From contig CALSPX010000005.1 in assembly GCA_943788345.1 (NCBI GenBank), positions 1 through 64,000 of the forward strand: a stretch of 64,000 nucleotides of DNA. The letters run 5' to 3'. The notes under the pieces were generated by a model. It had not been told where the DNA came from. It saw only the letters and a list, made by a program, of their open reading frames with translations, and made no database searches. The stretch comes from Ascidiaceihabitans sp023955215 (GTDB lineage: Bacteria > Pseudomonadota > Alphaproteobacteria > Rhodobacterales > Rhodobacteraceae). Positions 8,601 to 18,135 of the stretch are shown here, piece by piece (positions within the stretch are counted from its first letter, which is position 1; each line of letters begins with the position of its first letter). Made by a program: the position numbers and the translations under genes.

Positions 8601-10157
8601 ACATTGATCTCACCTCCGCCACACCACGATATCTATTCTATCGAGGATTTGGCCCAGCTGATCTACGATCTGAAGCAGATCAACCCACGCTGTAAAGTGA
8701 CTGTGAAATTGGTTGCCTCTTCTGGTGTTGGTACTATTGCGGCGGGTGTTGCGAAGGCCAAGGCTGACGTGATCCTGATCTCTGGCCACAACGGTGGCAC
8801 AGGCGCATCCCCTGCGACTTCGATCAAATATGCGGGTCTGCCATGGGAAATGGGGCTGACTGAGGCACACCAAGTTCTTTCCATGAACAACCTTCGCGAA
8901 CGCGTTACATTGCGTACCGACGGTGGTTTGCGCACTGGTCGTGACGTTGTGATGGCTGCGATGTTGGGTGCCGAAGAATACGGTATCGGTACTGCCGCTT
9001 TGATCGCTATGGGTTGCATCATGGTGCGTCAGTGCCAGTCCAACACATGCCCAGTTGGCGTATGTACGCAGGACGAAGCATTGCGTGACAAGTTCACAGG
9101 TAACGCTGACAAAGTCGTAAACCTGATCACATTCTACGCACAAGAAGTGCGTGAGTTGTTGGCGTCCCTTGGCGCACGCAGCATGGATGACGTGATTGGT
9201 CGCGCTGATCTTTTGGCTCAGGTTTCGCGTGGCTCCGCCCACCTTGATGACTTGGACCTGAACCCACTGTTGATCACTGTCGATGGTGCGGCGAACATCA
9301 AGTACGATCGCAGCAAAGACCGTAATCCTGTGCCTGATACATTGGACGCTGAAATTGTGCGCGACGCTGCACGTTTCTTGGAAGATGGTGAAAAGATGCA
9401 GCTTAGCTATGCGGTGCAAAACACGCACCGCTCGGTTGGGACGCGGACTTCTAGCCACATCGTCAAACAGTTCGGTATGCGCAATTCGCTGCAGTCCGAT
9501 CACCTGACAATCAAACTGCAGGGTTCTGCAGGCCAATCTTTGGGTGCCTTTGCAGCACCTGGCTTGAAGCTGGAAGTATCTGGTGACGCGAACGACTATG
9601 TTGGCAAAGGTTTATCAGGCGGCATGATTGTTGTGCGTCCACCGATGTCCACGCCAATTGTTGCGGCTGACAATACAATCATCGGGAACACCGTTTTGTA
9701 CGGTGCAACGGATGGGTATCTGTTTGCAGCGGGCCGTGCAGGCGAACGTTTCGCGGTACGTAACTCTGGTGCGAAGGTTGTTGTTGAGGGCTGTGGTTCA
9801 AACGGTTGCGAATACACAACTGGCGGCGTTGCAGTTATCATCGGATCTATTGGTGCAAACTTTGGTGCGGGTATGACTGGCGGCATGGCCTACTTGTACG
9901 ACCCGGACGGTGAAGCCCCTGCATTGATCAACCACGAAACATTGGTCACTTGCCCTGTAACAGTGCCGCATTGGGTCGCGCAGCTGAAAGGTTTGCTTGA
10001 GCAGCACGTTGCTGAAACTGGCAGCCGTAAAGCGACGGATATTCTTCAGCATTGGGACACTGAGCAAGCCAATTTCTTGCAGATTTGCCCAAAAGAAATG
10101 TTGGTGCATTTAGCTGCTCCACTGACAATTGAAGAAACAGCAATTCCTGCCGAATAA
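5627..10157 (+). CDS. gltB: Glutamate synthase large subunit, interrupted by a +1 frameshift near 8426
   Basis: The first frame (5627 to a stop at 8530) and the second (in family register from about 8427 to 10157) join at GCTAAAG; removing one A of AAA (8426-8428) gives one 1509-residue protein, the normal GltB length. Order: Ntn-type glutaminase with nucleophile Cys34 in HSSCGVGL after a short propeptide; central domain; FMN-binding synthase domain (GHNGGTGASPATSIKYAGLP); 3Fe-4S cysteines in MGCIMVRQCQSNTCPVG; Gly-rich C-terminal helix domain (IIGSIGANFGAGMTGGMAY). As written, translation stops after 967 residues and loses the synthase half. A sequencing error or a recent mutation are both possible. 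Strong Shine-Dalgarno GAAGGAGAC; ATGA overlap with the GFA gene. Confidence 0.93.
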
Positions 10158-10170
10158 GGCACAGGAACAA

Positions 10171-10195
10171 GGGGGCCAATAATACTGGCCCTCTT
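10171..10195 (+). terminator. Probable terminator after gltB
   Basis: GGGGGCCA and TGGCCCTC flank an AATAATAC loop, followed by TT, 13 bases after the gltB stop. The T-run is short, so termination may be partial. A second small hairpin (CAAGGCT/AGCCTTG, 10203-10226) follows just before mtgA. Confidence 0.55.
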
Positions 10196-10243
10196 ATGCG
10201 CTCAAGGCTTTCCTGATTTAGCCTTGGGCGCTATAGCTGCCTC

Positions 10244-10975
10244 ATGGCGAAGGCAGTAAAAACCAAAAAATCAAAAACGAACCCCAAGGGCAAAGCGCGG
10301 CGCACCCCGTTTCGCTGGTTGTTGTGGCAGGGATTTCGCGTGCTTTGCGCGGGTTTTGTTTTGGTCATCGCGCTTATCCTATTGTTTGCGGTCGTGAACC
10401 CGCCAACTACGATCTACATGTCCCAAGAATCCCGTCGCCTTGGCGGTGTGGATCACGAGTGGGTTTCAATTGAAGAAATTGCGCCTGTCATGGCCCGATC
10501 AGTTGTGGCTGCAGAGGATGCGAATTTCTGCCAGCATTGGGGGTTCGATCTAAAGGCGATCAAGGTTGCTATTGCGGCTGGCGGGCATACGGGTGCCTCA
10601 ACGATCTCACAGCAAACGGTTAAAAACGTATTCCTATGGCACGGTCGCAATTTTACCCGCAAGGGCATGGAGGCGCTGATGACGCCGCTGGTTGAAGCGG
10701 TTTGGTCCAAGCGCCGTATCGTTGAAGTTTATCTGAATGTTGCTGAATTTGACGAAGGTGTTTTTGGTGTTGAAGCGGCCGCGCGCCACTATTTTGGCGT
10801 TCGGCCTGAAGCATTGAGCGCGACGCAAGCCGCGCGTTTGGCGGCGATTTTGCCGTCTCCAAAGACCCGATCAGCATCGAGGCCGACTAATTCGGTGAGA
10901 AAACGCACCCGTCAAATCATTGATGGAGCAGCCACAATTCGCGCGGATGGTCGATCTGCGTGTTTCGAGAGTTGA
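10244..10975 (+). CDS. mtgA: Monofunctional biosynthetic peptidoglycan transglycosylase
   Basis: 243 residues: a basic N-terminus, one transmembrane anchor (about residues 25-48, VLCAGFVLVIALILLFAVV), then a GT51 glycosyltransferase domain in the periplasm. It polymerises lipid II into glycan strands and lacks a transpeptidase domain. GT51 signatures include VVAAEDANFCQHWGFD (catalytic Glu), GASTISQQTVKN, the second-Glu region KRRIVEVYLNVAEF, and ARHYFGVRPEALSATQAARLAAILPSP (split here for description only). The length matches MtgA. Confidence 0.95.
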   Translation: MAKAVKTKKSKTNPKGKARRTPFRWLLWQGFRVLCAGFVLVIALILLFAVVNPPTTIYMSQESRRLGGVDHEWVSIEEIAPVMARSVVAAEDANFCQHWGFDLKAIKVAIAAGGHTGASTISQQTVKNVFLWHGRNFTRKGMEALMTPLVEAVWSKRRIVEVYLNVAEFDEGVFGVEAAARHYFGVRPEALSATQAARLAAILPSPKTRSASRPTNSVRKRTRQIIDGAATIRADGRSACFES

Positions 10976-11032
10976 AAATCTTTAAGTAACAGGTCATTGA
11001 AGGGTACCACCTGTACTTACCTTGGATTTATG

Positions 11033-11698
11033 ATGGCCCGTCTCTTTCACGTCCCGCTTTCCCCGTTCTGCCGTAAGGTTCGTTTGAGCCTTGCTGAGAA
11101 GAAGATCGAGGTCGAATTGGTTGAAGAGCGTTATTGGGAAGCTGATCCAGATTTCCTGCGCCGTAATCCAGCAGCTAAGGTGCCAGTGCTGCGCTTGGAT
11201 GGCATTATGATGTCTGAGAGCGCGCCAATTTGCGAATATATTGAAGAGACACGGCCGGAGCCTTCATTGTTGCCGAGTGATCCTGTTGCCCGTTTGGAAG
11301 TGCGCCGTTTGGTGAGTTGGTTTGACGATAAGTTTCATCATGAGGTTACATCGAATTTGTTGTACGAGCGTGTGAACAAAAAGATGACTGGGCAGGGCTA
11401 TCCAGACAGTAAGAACGTGAAAGCTGGTGCAAAGGTGATCAAATACCACCTCGATTATATGACATGGTTGTTGGACAATCGCCGTTGGTTGGCGGGTGAT
11501 CATATGACGCTTGCAGACTTTGCAGCCGCTGCGCATTTTTCATCGTTGGATTATATTTCGGATGTGGATTGGAACCGTTCCGCTGCGGTGAAAGATTGGT
11601 ATGCGAAGATCAAGTCGCGCCCAGCGTTTCGTTCAATTTTGGCAGATCAGGTTTCGGGCTTTCCACCGCCGCGTCATTACAATGACCTTGATTTTTGA
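11033..11698 (+). CDS. Glutathione S-transferase family protein
   Basis: 221 residues from the ATG at 11033; an adjacent in-frame ATG at 11030 and one at 10997 also exist. Family members start MARLFHVPLSPFCRKVRL. The N-terminal thioredoxin-like domain contains SPFCRK and the glutathione-binding segment NPAAKVPVL...SESAPICEYIEE. The all-alpha C-terminal domain includes the N-capping motif WLAGDHMTLADFAAAAH. The substrate is not predictable. It lies between mtgA and queG, all on the plus strand. Confidence 0.9.
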   Translation: MARLFHVPLSPFCRKVRLSLAEKKIEVELVEERYWEADPDFLRRNPAAKVPVLRLDGIMMSESAPICEYIEETRPEPSLLPSDPVARLEVRRLVSWFDDKFHHEVTSNLLYERVNKKMTGQGYPDSKNVKAGAKVIKYHLDYMTWLLDNRRWLAGDHMTLADFAAAAHFSSLDYISDVDWNRSAAVKDWYAKIKSRPAFRSILADQVSGFPPPRHYNDLDF

Positions 11699-11758
11699 AG
11701 CTGCGCTGGGGGCTGTTTGCCCCCAGACCCCCGAGAGTTTATTTGGTAAGATGAAGCT

Positions 11759-12790
11759 ATGACTCTAAAGGCGCGTTTGATTGAGCGGGCCTTGGAAGAA
11801 GGGTTTGTGATGGCGCGGGTGTGTCGTCCGGATGCGGTGCCCGAAGTTCCCGAACGTTTGGCGGCTTTTGTTGAAGCTGGGTATCATGGTCAGATGGGGT
11901 GGATGGCAGATCGTATGCACTGGCGAGGCAATCCTGTGGCTTTGTGGCCAGAGGCAAAATCGGTTTTGATGTTGGCAGAGAGTTATGCGCCTGAACATGA
12001 TCCACGCGAAGTATTATCGATGACTGATCGCGGCGCGATATCGGTTTATGCGCAAAACAAAGATTACCATGATTTGGTGAAGAAGCGCCTGAAGCGATTG
12101 GCCCGCTGGTTTATCGAGGAAGCTGGTGGTGAGCTGAAAGTGTTTGTGGATACGGCACCTGTTCCTGAAAAGGCTTTGGGTGCTGCCGCAGGTTTGGGAT
12201 GGCAAGGCAAACATACCAATTTGGTAAGTCGTGAATGGGGCAACTGGGCTTTTTTAGGGTCTATTTTTACCACTGTGGAGTTGGATCCTGATGCGCCAGA
12301 AGGTGATCACTGTGGATCGTGTACATCCTGTTTGGATGCATGTCCGACCAATGCGTTTCCTGCCCCATATCAGTTGGATGCGCGGCGCTGTATTTCTTAT
12401 CTTACCATTGAGCATAAAGGGCCAATTGAAGAGCCTTTGCGCGGTCTGATGGGCAATCATATTTATGGCTGTGACGACTGTTTGGCAGCGTGCCCGTGGA
12501 ACAAATTTGCAGTGGCTGCGAGTGACATTCGATACGCTGCCAAGGATGATTTGGCCGCCCCCGCATTGGCGGATTTGGTGGATTTGGATGATGCAGCGTT
12601 TCGCGCGAAGTTTTCGGGGTCGCCGATTAAGCGCATCGGACGTGATCGGTTTATTCGCAATGTCCTGTATGCGATTGGTAACAGTGGGGATATTGCGTTG
12701 AAACCGGTAGCTAAGGCACTGGCGAATGATCCTGATCCGACCGTTGCTGACGCTGCCCGTTGGGCGGTGACGCAACTGGGCAAGACATGA
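11759..12790 (+). CDS. queG: Epoxyqueuosine reductase
   Basis: 343 residues. QueG is the cobalamin- and Fe-S-dependent enzyme of the last step of tRNA queuosine synthesis, reducing epoxyqueuosine in tRNA. The two ferredoxin-like cysteine sets are clear: HCGSCTSCLDACPTNAF and YGCDDCLAACPWNKFA. The family segment VFVDTAPVPEKALGAAAGLG (conserved Asp region) is also present. The C-terminus has HEAT-like helices (NSGDIALKPVAKALANDPDP). The start ATG lies 60 bases after the GST gene, so cotranscription is possible. Confidence 0.95.
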   Translation: MTLKARLIERALEEGFVMARVCRPDAVPEVPERLAAFVEAGYHGQMGWMADRMHWRGNPVALWPEAKSVLMLAESYAPEHDPREVLSMTDRGAISVYAQNKDYHDLVKKRLKRLARWFIEEAGGELKVFVDTAPVPEKALGAAAGLGWQGKHTNLVSREWGNWAFLGSIFTTVELDPDAPEGDHCGSCTSCLDACPTNAFPAPYQLDARRCISYLTIEHKGPIEEPLRGLMGNHIYGCDDCLAACPWNKFAVAASDIRYAAKDDLAAPALADLVDLDDAAFRAKFSGSPIKRIGRDRFIRNVLYAIGNSGDIALKPVAKALANDPDPTVADAARWAVTQLGKT

Positions 12791-12835
12791 CGCAAACTTG
12801 CGATATTTAGGTTCTGAATAGTCAGGAGGCAGGCG

Positions 12836-14842
12836 ATGACAATACTGTTGGGTGTCGATACGGGCGGCACATATACCGACGCGGTTCTAATCCGTGACGA
12901 GGAAGTCGTGATTGCCAGCGCCAAAGCACTGACCACGCGCCATGACTTGGCTATTGGTGTCGGTGGAGCGGTGCGCGCCGTACTGGAGCAATCTGGAATT
13001 GCTGCGTCAGATGTGTCGATGGCGTCATTGTCGACCACGCTTGCAACCAACGCATTGGTTGAGGGGCAGGGTGGCCGTGTCGCGCTGATCTATATTGGAT
13101 TTCGTGAAAAGGATTTGGATGGGCACGGCCTGAGGGACGCGTTGAAAGGCGATCCATGCATTGTTTTGAGGGGTGGCCATAATCATGCGGGTGGTGAAGC
13201 CAACCCATTGGATGAAGACGCGTTGATTGCGTTTCTTGAAGAGAACAAGAACGAGGTCAGTGGCTTTGCCGTGGCCAGTCAATTCGCAACCCGCAATCCC
13301 GCACATGAATTACGTACGTTGGCGTTGGTGACGCAAATCACTGGCAAGCCGGTATCTGCATCCCATCAGTTGTCCGCCAATTTGAACGGCCCGAAACGCG
13401 CCTTGACGGCCGTTTTGAATGCGCGTTTGATCGGGATGATTGACCGTTTGATTGGGCGTGCAGAAGACGTGTTAAAGGACATTGGCATTACAGCGCCGAT
13501 GATGGTTGTACGTGGGGATGGTGCGTTGATTTCAAGCGCGCAGGCCCGTGAGCGCCCGATTGAGACGATTCTAAGTGGCCCTGCCGCATCAATCGTTGGT
13601 GCACGGTGGATGACGGGTGCGGACCACGCGCTGGTATCAGACATTGGCGGTACGACGACGGACATTGCCGTGCTGCGTAACGGTCGCCCTGCTATTGATG
13701 CAGGGGGTGCCCGTGTTGGCCCGTACCGTACAATGGTTGAGGCGGTGGCTATGCGTACCCATGGTTTGGGTGGTGACAGCGAGGTGCATTTCATCAGTGA
13801 GGGGTTGCAAGGCGGTGTGACCCTTGGACCTCTTCGTTTGTTGCCGATTTCATTGTTGGCAATGGACGCGTCAGAGATTGTGCACAGTGCCTTGGACAGT
13901 CAATTGCGCAGCACGACACCGGGCGAATATGACGGGCGATTTGCGCGCCGCGTTCAGGGGCAAAGCGCTGAGGGTTTAAGTGCGCGGGATGCTGATCTGT
14001 TGGAACGGGTTGGCGATACGGTACAGTCCCTTGGTGCCATTCTCAAAAACCGCATTGAACAGGGCGCGTTGAAGCGCCTGGTGGAACGTGGGCTTGTTCA
14101 GATTGCTGGCCTAACGCCATCTGATGCGAGCCATATGTTGTTTCGTGTCGATATGTGGGATCGCGATGCGGCCCAGAAGGCGTTGTTGTTGTTTGGACGT
14201 AGGCGCACTGGGTCAGGCAATATGTTGTCCAATGAGCCTAACGTCGTCGCACAGATGATTGTGGATCGGTTGACCTATCAGACTGGTTTAGCCTTGTTAG
14301 AGACTGCTTTTGCTGAAGAGGATCCAAGTTTTGGAATCGCTGAGGATGTTCTTGCGCGCCACGTTTTGACACAGCGGGGGTTGCAGAAACATCGCGGATT
14401 GATGCGTATAGATGTTGGTTTGAACCTGCCTGTTATCGGCCTTGGAGCGTCGGCGGCCAGCTATTATCCAGCCGTGGGTGAGTTAGTGGGTAGCGAAATG
14501 ATCCTGCCCGAACATGCGGGTGTGGCCAACGCTATTGGTGCAGTTGTGGGCCGCGTTACGATGCGGCGCAGCGGTTCTGTGACGTCTCCAAGCGAAGGCC
14601 TGTACCGCTTGCATTTGGATACCGGTCTAGAGGATTTTGGTGACGCCGATAGCGCGTTGGCACGGATGGAATCGGTGTTGTGCGAGCTGGCAATGGCGGA
14701 TGCAAAAGCGGCTGGTGCCGATGACATCCAGTTGCGGGTTGAGCGCGATATTCGCAAGGCAGCGGCTGAGGCGCGTGAGGTGTTTGTGGAGGCAACCATC
14801 ACGGTAGAAGCGGCGGGCCGTCCACGGGTTGCGGACGGTTGA
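12836..14842 (+). CDS. Hydantoinase/oxoprolinase family protein, HyuA-type subunit
   Basis: 668 residues. The N-terminus GVDTGGTYTDAVLI is the nucleotide-binding phosphate loop of the acetate/sugar-kinase fold seen in hydantoinase A, 5-oxoprolinase and acetone carboxylase. The second half has VVRGDGALIS, ILSGPAASIVGA and VSDIGGTTTDIAVL, all HyuA/OPLA signatures. A strong AGGAGG lies eight bases before the ATG. No HyuB partner is present nearby, so whether it hydrolyses hydantoins, oxoproline or something else is unknown. It is convergent with polA, with five bases between the stop codons. Confidence 0.88.
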   Translation: MTILLGVDTGGTYTDAVLIRDEEVVIASAKALTTRHDLAIGVGGAVRAVLEQSGIAASDVSMASLSTTLATNALVEGQGGRVALIYIGFREKDLDGHGLRDALKGDPCIVLRGGHNHAGGEANPLDEDALIAFLEENKNEVSGFAVASQFATRNPAHELRTLALVTQITGKPVSASHQLSANLNGPKRALTAVLNARLIGMIDRLIGRAEDVLKDIGITAPMMVVRGDGALISSAQARERPIETILSGPAASIVGARWMTGADHALVSDIGGTTTDIAVLRNGRPAIDAGGARVGPYRTMVEAVAMRTHGLGGDSEVHFISEGLQGGVTLGPLRLLPISLLAMDASEIVHSALDSQLRSTTPGEYDGRFARRVQGQSAEGLSARDADLLERVGDTVQSLGAILKNRIEQGALKRLVERGLVQIAGLTPSDASHMLFRVDMWDRDAAQKALLLFGRRRTGSGNMLSNEPNVVAQMIVDRLTYQTGLALLETAFAEEDPSFGIAEDVLARHVLTQRGLQKHRGLMRIDVGLNLPVIGLGASAASYYPAVGELVGSEMILPEHAGVANAIGAVVGRVTMRRSGSVTSPSEGLYRLHLDTGLEDFGDADSALARMESVLCELAMADAKAAGADDIQLRVERDIRKAAAEAREVFVEATITVEAAGRPRVADG

Positions 14843-14847
14843 TTGGT

Positions 14848-17652
14848 TTAGTGGGCTTCTGCCCAGTTGGCCCCTTTGCCAGCTTCGACAGTGAGCTTCA
14901 CATCTAGCTTCACCACGGGATCGGCCGCGTTTTCCATGATGTCTTTGGCCACTTTGATCAATTCATCAACGGCATAGTCTTCGACCTCAAACAAGAGTTC
15001 ATCGTGCACCTGCAATAGCATTTTGGCTGGTAGATGTGCGATTGCATCGGGCATCTGAACCATTGCGCGGCGGATTACATCGGCGGCGGTCCCTTGGATC
15101 GGTGCGTTGATTGCAGCGCGCGCAGCAAAGCCAGCGTGGGGACCCTTGGCAGTTATGTTCGGCGTGTGGATTTTGCGCCCGAATAGTGTTTGCACATACC
15201 CGTGTTCTTTCGCGAATGCCTTGGTGTCATCCATGTAGGTGCGGATGCCGGGGAAGCGTTCAAAATAGCGGGTGATGAACCCTTGGGCTTCGGCACGTGG
15301 GATACGTAGGTTACGTGCAAGACCAAAGGCGGAAATTCCGTAGATGACACCAAAGTTGATTCCTTTGGCTTGGCGGCGGATTTCGGGGGTCATTTCGTCT
15401 AATGGGACATCGAACATTTCAGACGCGGTCATTGCGTGGATGTCGTGCCCATCGGTAAAGGCCTGCTTAAGGGCAGGGATGTCAGCAATATGGGCAAGGA
15501 TGCGTAATTCGATCTGGGAATAATCGAGGGCGACAAGTGTTTTGCCTGTTTCAGCGATAAACGCCTCGCGAATACGGCGTCCTTCTTCGGATCGAATCGG
15601 AATGTTTTGTAGGTTTGGATCGGAGGAGGCCAGACGACCCGTTGATGCGCCTGCGATTAGGTATGACGTATGTACGCGGCCAGTGTCGACGTTGATGTGA
15701 TCCTGCAATGCATCGGTGTAGGTTGATTTCAGTTTGGACAGTTGGCGCCAGTCCAAAATCATCCGTGGCAATTCGTGCTCAGTAGCGAGGTCCTCAAGGA
15801 CATCTGCGCCGGTTGCATAGGCACCAGTCTTGCCCTTTTTGCCGCCCTCTAGGCCCATCTCATCAAACAGGATTTCGCCAAGTTGCTTGGGAGAGCCGAC
15901 ATTGAATTTGCGCCCTACAAGTTCGTAAATACCGTCCTCAAGCCCTGCCATTTTTTGAGCGAAAGCGTTGGACATGCGTGATAGCGTGTCGCGATCAACT
16001 TTGATGCCGGAGCGTTCCATCGCTGCAAGCACTGGTACCAACGGGCGTTCAAGGGTTTCATAGACTTGGGTGACTTGGGTTTGGTGCAATTTCGGTTGGA
16101 ACAGCTTCCATAAACGCAGGGTTACATCGGCGTCTTCAGCCGCATAGGGCACTGCATCTTTGAGTGGCACAGCGTCAAAGGTTTTTGCACTTTTACCTGT
16201 CCCTAATAAAGGTTTTATCGGCAATGGGGTGTGGTTCAAATACCGCTCAGAGAGAGCATCCATACCGTGATTGTGCAAACCGCCGTGCATCGCGTAGGAC
16301 ATCAACATGGTGTCATCGATCGGGGTCACGGTGATGCCAAGCTGGGCAAATATCTTCATGTCGTACTTCATGTTTTGACCGATTTTGATGATCGATGGAT
16401 CGGTCAACATTGGGGTCAACATACGCAATGCGTCTTCAAACGGCATTTGGCCTGGAGCCAACGCATCTTCAGAGAACAAATCGTCGCCACCAGCCACTTT
16501 ATGGGCCAGCGGAATGTAACATGCTTGGCCTGCCTCAACGCAAAGGGAGATACCAACAAGGTCGACAACCATCTCATCCAAACCCGTGGTTTCGGTGTCC
16601 ACAGCAACATGGCCGCGCGCGTAAATTCGATCGATCCATGTCTGCAGTTGGTCGGCGTTTTCGACTTGTTCGTATTTCGAGTGATCGAAAGAGACAGTCT
16701 CTAATACAGGGACATCAGAGACTGTTGGGGCAGCGTCTTTGATTTCAGGCGCATCGGTTCCAAACTGTGCAGCAGCGCGTTTGGTAAGGGTGCGGAACTC
16801 CATCTCGGCCAAGAACGGCAACAACACTTCAGGGTTTGGATCGCGAACCTCAAGGTCCTCAATTGTGAATTCCAAGTCCATTGCGTCATCGAGTTTTACC
16901 AGATTTCGAGAGAGGCGAATTTGATCAACGTTGTCGATCAAGGTCTGGCGACGCTTGGGCTGTTTGATTTCGCCAGCGCGTTCGAGCAATGCGTCCAGAT
17001 CGCCGTATTCGTTGATCAACAGGGCGGCGGTTTTAATGCCGATACCGGGGGCACCGGGCACGTTGTCCACGCTGTCGCCAGCAAGTGCCTGCACATCGAC
17101 CACGCGTTCGGGATAGACGCCAAATTTCTCGTGCACACCATCGCGATCAATGCGCTTGTTCTTCATCGCGTCAAACATTTCGACGCCGTCACCAACCAAT
17201 TGCATCATGTCTTTGTCAGAGCTGATGATGGTGCAACGGCCGCCAGCTTCACGGGCCTGAACGGAAAGGGTGGCGATGATATCATCGGCCTCGAAGCCTT
17301 CGATCTCTTTGCAGGCGATGTTAAACGCCTCAGTCGCGGTGCGGGTCAGGGGCATCTGCGGGCGCAGGTCTTCTGGCATCGCCTCGCGGTTGGCTTTGTA
17401 TTGGTCATACATATCGTTGCGGAAAGTGTGGCTGCCCTTGTCGAAAATAACGGCGACGTGTGTTGGGGCGTCTGTGCCCGTGTTGCCCTCAATATAGCGG
17501 TGCAACATGTTGCAGAAGCCTGCAACGGCACCAATTGGCATGCCATCGGATTTACGAGTTAAAGGGGGGAGGGCGTGATAGGCGCGAAAAATGAAAGCCG
17601 AACCATCGATCAAATGAAGATGGCAGCCTTTACCGAATTTTGTGTCGCTCAT
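14848..17652 (-). CDS. polA: DNA polymerase I
   Basis: 934 residues with all three domains. The 5'-3' exonuclease/flap domain (about 10-290) has LIDGSAFIFRAYHALPP, EADDIIATL and SSDKDMMQLV. The 3'-5' proofreading domain keeps its acidic residues (D352 and E354 in VAVDTETTGL; GQNMKYDMK; YAAEDADVTLRLW), so proofreading should be active. The family A polymerase domain has the motif A DYSQIELRILAHIAD (Asp710), the motif B RRQAKGINFGVIYG and the motif C VHDELLFEV (His883-Asp884). It fills gaps in repair and removes Okazaki primers. A small zinc-finger gene lies 86 bp upstream on the same strand. Confidence 0.98.
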   Translation of the reverse strand: MSDTKFGKGCHLHLIDGSAFIFRAYHALPPLTRKSDGMPIGAVAGFCNMLHRYIEGNTGTDAPTHVAVIFDKGSHTFRNDMYDQYKANREAMPEDLRPQMPLTRTATEAFNIACKEIEGFEADDIIATLSVQAREAGGRCTIISSDKDMMQLVGDGVEMFDAMKNKRIDRDGVHEKFGVYPERVVDVQALAGDSVDNVPGAPGIGIKTAALLINEYGDLDALLERAGEIKQPKRRQTLIDNVDQIRLSRNLVKLDDAMDLEFTIEDLEVRDPNPEVLLPFLAEMEFRTLTKRAAAQFGTDAPEIKDAAPTVSDVPVLETVSFDHSKYEQVENADQLQTWIDRIYARGHVAVDTETTGLDEMVVDLVGISLCVEAGQACYIPLAHKVAGGDDLFSEDALAPGQMPFEDALRMLTPMLTDPSIIKIGQNMKYDMKIFAQLGITVTPIDDTMLMSYAMHGGLHNHGMDALSERYLNHTPLPIKPLLGTGKSAKTFDAVPLKDAVPYAAEDADVTLRLWKLFQPKLHQTQVTQVYETLERPLVPVLAAMERSGIKVDRDTLSRMSNAFAQKMAGLEDGIYELVGRKFNVGSPKQLGEILFDEMGLEGGKKGKTGAYATGADVLEDLATEHELPRMILDWRQLSKLKSTYTDALQDHINVDTGRVHTSYLIAGASTGRLASSDPNLQNIPIRSEEGRRIREAFIAETGKTLVALDYSQIELRILAHIADIPALKQAFTDGHDIHAMTASEMFDVPLDEMTPEIRRQAKGINFGVIYGISAFGLARNLRIPRAEAQGFITRYFERFPGIRTYMDDTKAFAKEHGYVQTLFGRKIHTPNITAKGPHAGFAARAAINAPIQGTAADVIRRAMVQMPDAIAHLPAKMLLQVHDELLFEVEDYAVDELIKVAKDIMENAADPVVKLDVKLTVEAGKGANWAEAH

Positions 17653-17738
17653 GGGTCATCCCGCTGCTTGTTAGGTGTTGCCTAACATATATCTCGCATT
17701 GGGATGGTCTGCGCAATCACGCGATTGAGCAGAGTGAG

Positions 17739-17912
17739 TCAGACTTTGCCTTCAAATTCTGTTTGGATGTATTTGCAGTCGCAATATGGACATTCAACCC
17801 AACCAAGATCCGTAGGGATTTGAAGCCAAACACGCGGATGGCCCAATGCGCCTTCGCCGCCATCACAGGCAATACGGAATTTTTCGACGATTTGAATTTC
17901 GGGTGCTTGCAT
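17739..17912 (-). CDS. Small zinc-finger protein (zf-CHCC, NDUFS6-like)
   Basis: 57 residues from an ATG at 17912 with AAGGA nine bases upstream; an in-frame TTG at 17936 would add eight residues. The motif C-x9-H-x-R...ECPYC is visible as FRIACDGGEGALGHPRVWL and GWVECPYCDCKYI, the Cys/His set of the zf-CHCC family. Eukaryotic relatives are the NDUFS6 subunit of complex I, and alphaproteobacterial copies are thought to be complex I-associated. It lies upstream of polA on the same strand. Confidence 0.85.
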   Translation of the reverse strand: MQAPEIQIVEKFRIACDGGEGALGHPRVWLQIPTDLGWVECPYCDCKYIQTEFEGKV

Positions 17913-18135
17913 TGGTACAGGTCCTTGGGCTGGCAAATCTGGTGGGTTGGTTATGAAGCATTTGGTGCCTTTTTTGCAAGCGGATTACGTGTTCAACTGT
18001 AGGGATAGGTCTTGCCCGTAAATTGCCGACATTTGCGCAGGGTTTAAGCAACATTAAGCCAGTGAATTCTAACCGCTTCACCCTGCGGTCGAGACAGAGT
18101 AAAAGACCGCAAAACACTTATGAGGCTAATTCGCT

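Noticed and set aside
8610..9536. Long open frame on the minus strand opposite gltB (308 codons)
   Set aside because: It is the antisense of a highly conserved coding region, has no family motifs and low-complexity composition. Codon bias of the true gene explains it.
16231..17562. Long plus-strand open frames inside polA
   Set aside because: They are shadows of the polA frame, which carries every expected motif without interruption.
18044..18057. Possible CtrA box upstream of gpmI (TTAA...TTAA)
   Set aside because: The spacer is six bases, not the seven of the CtrA consensus, and the flanking bases do not fit.
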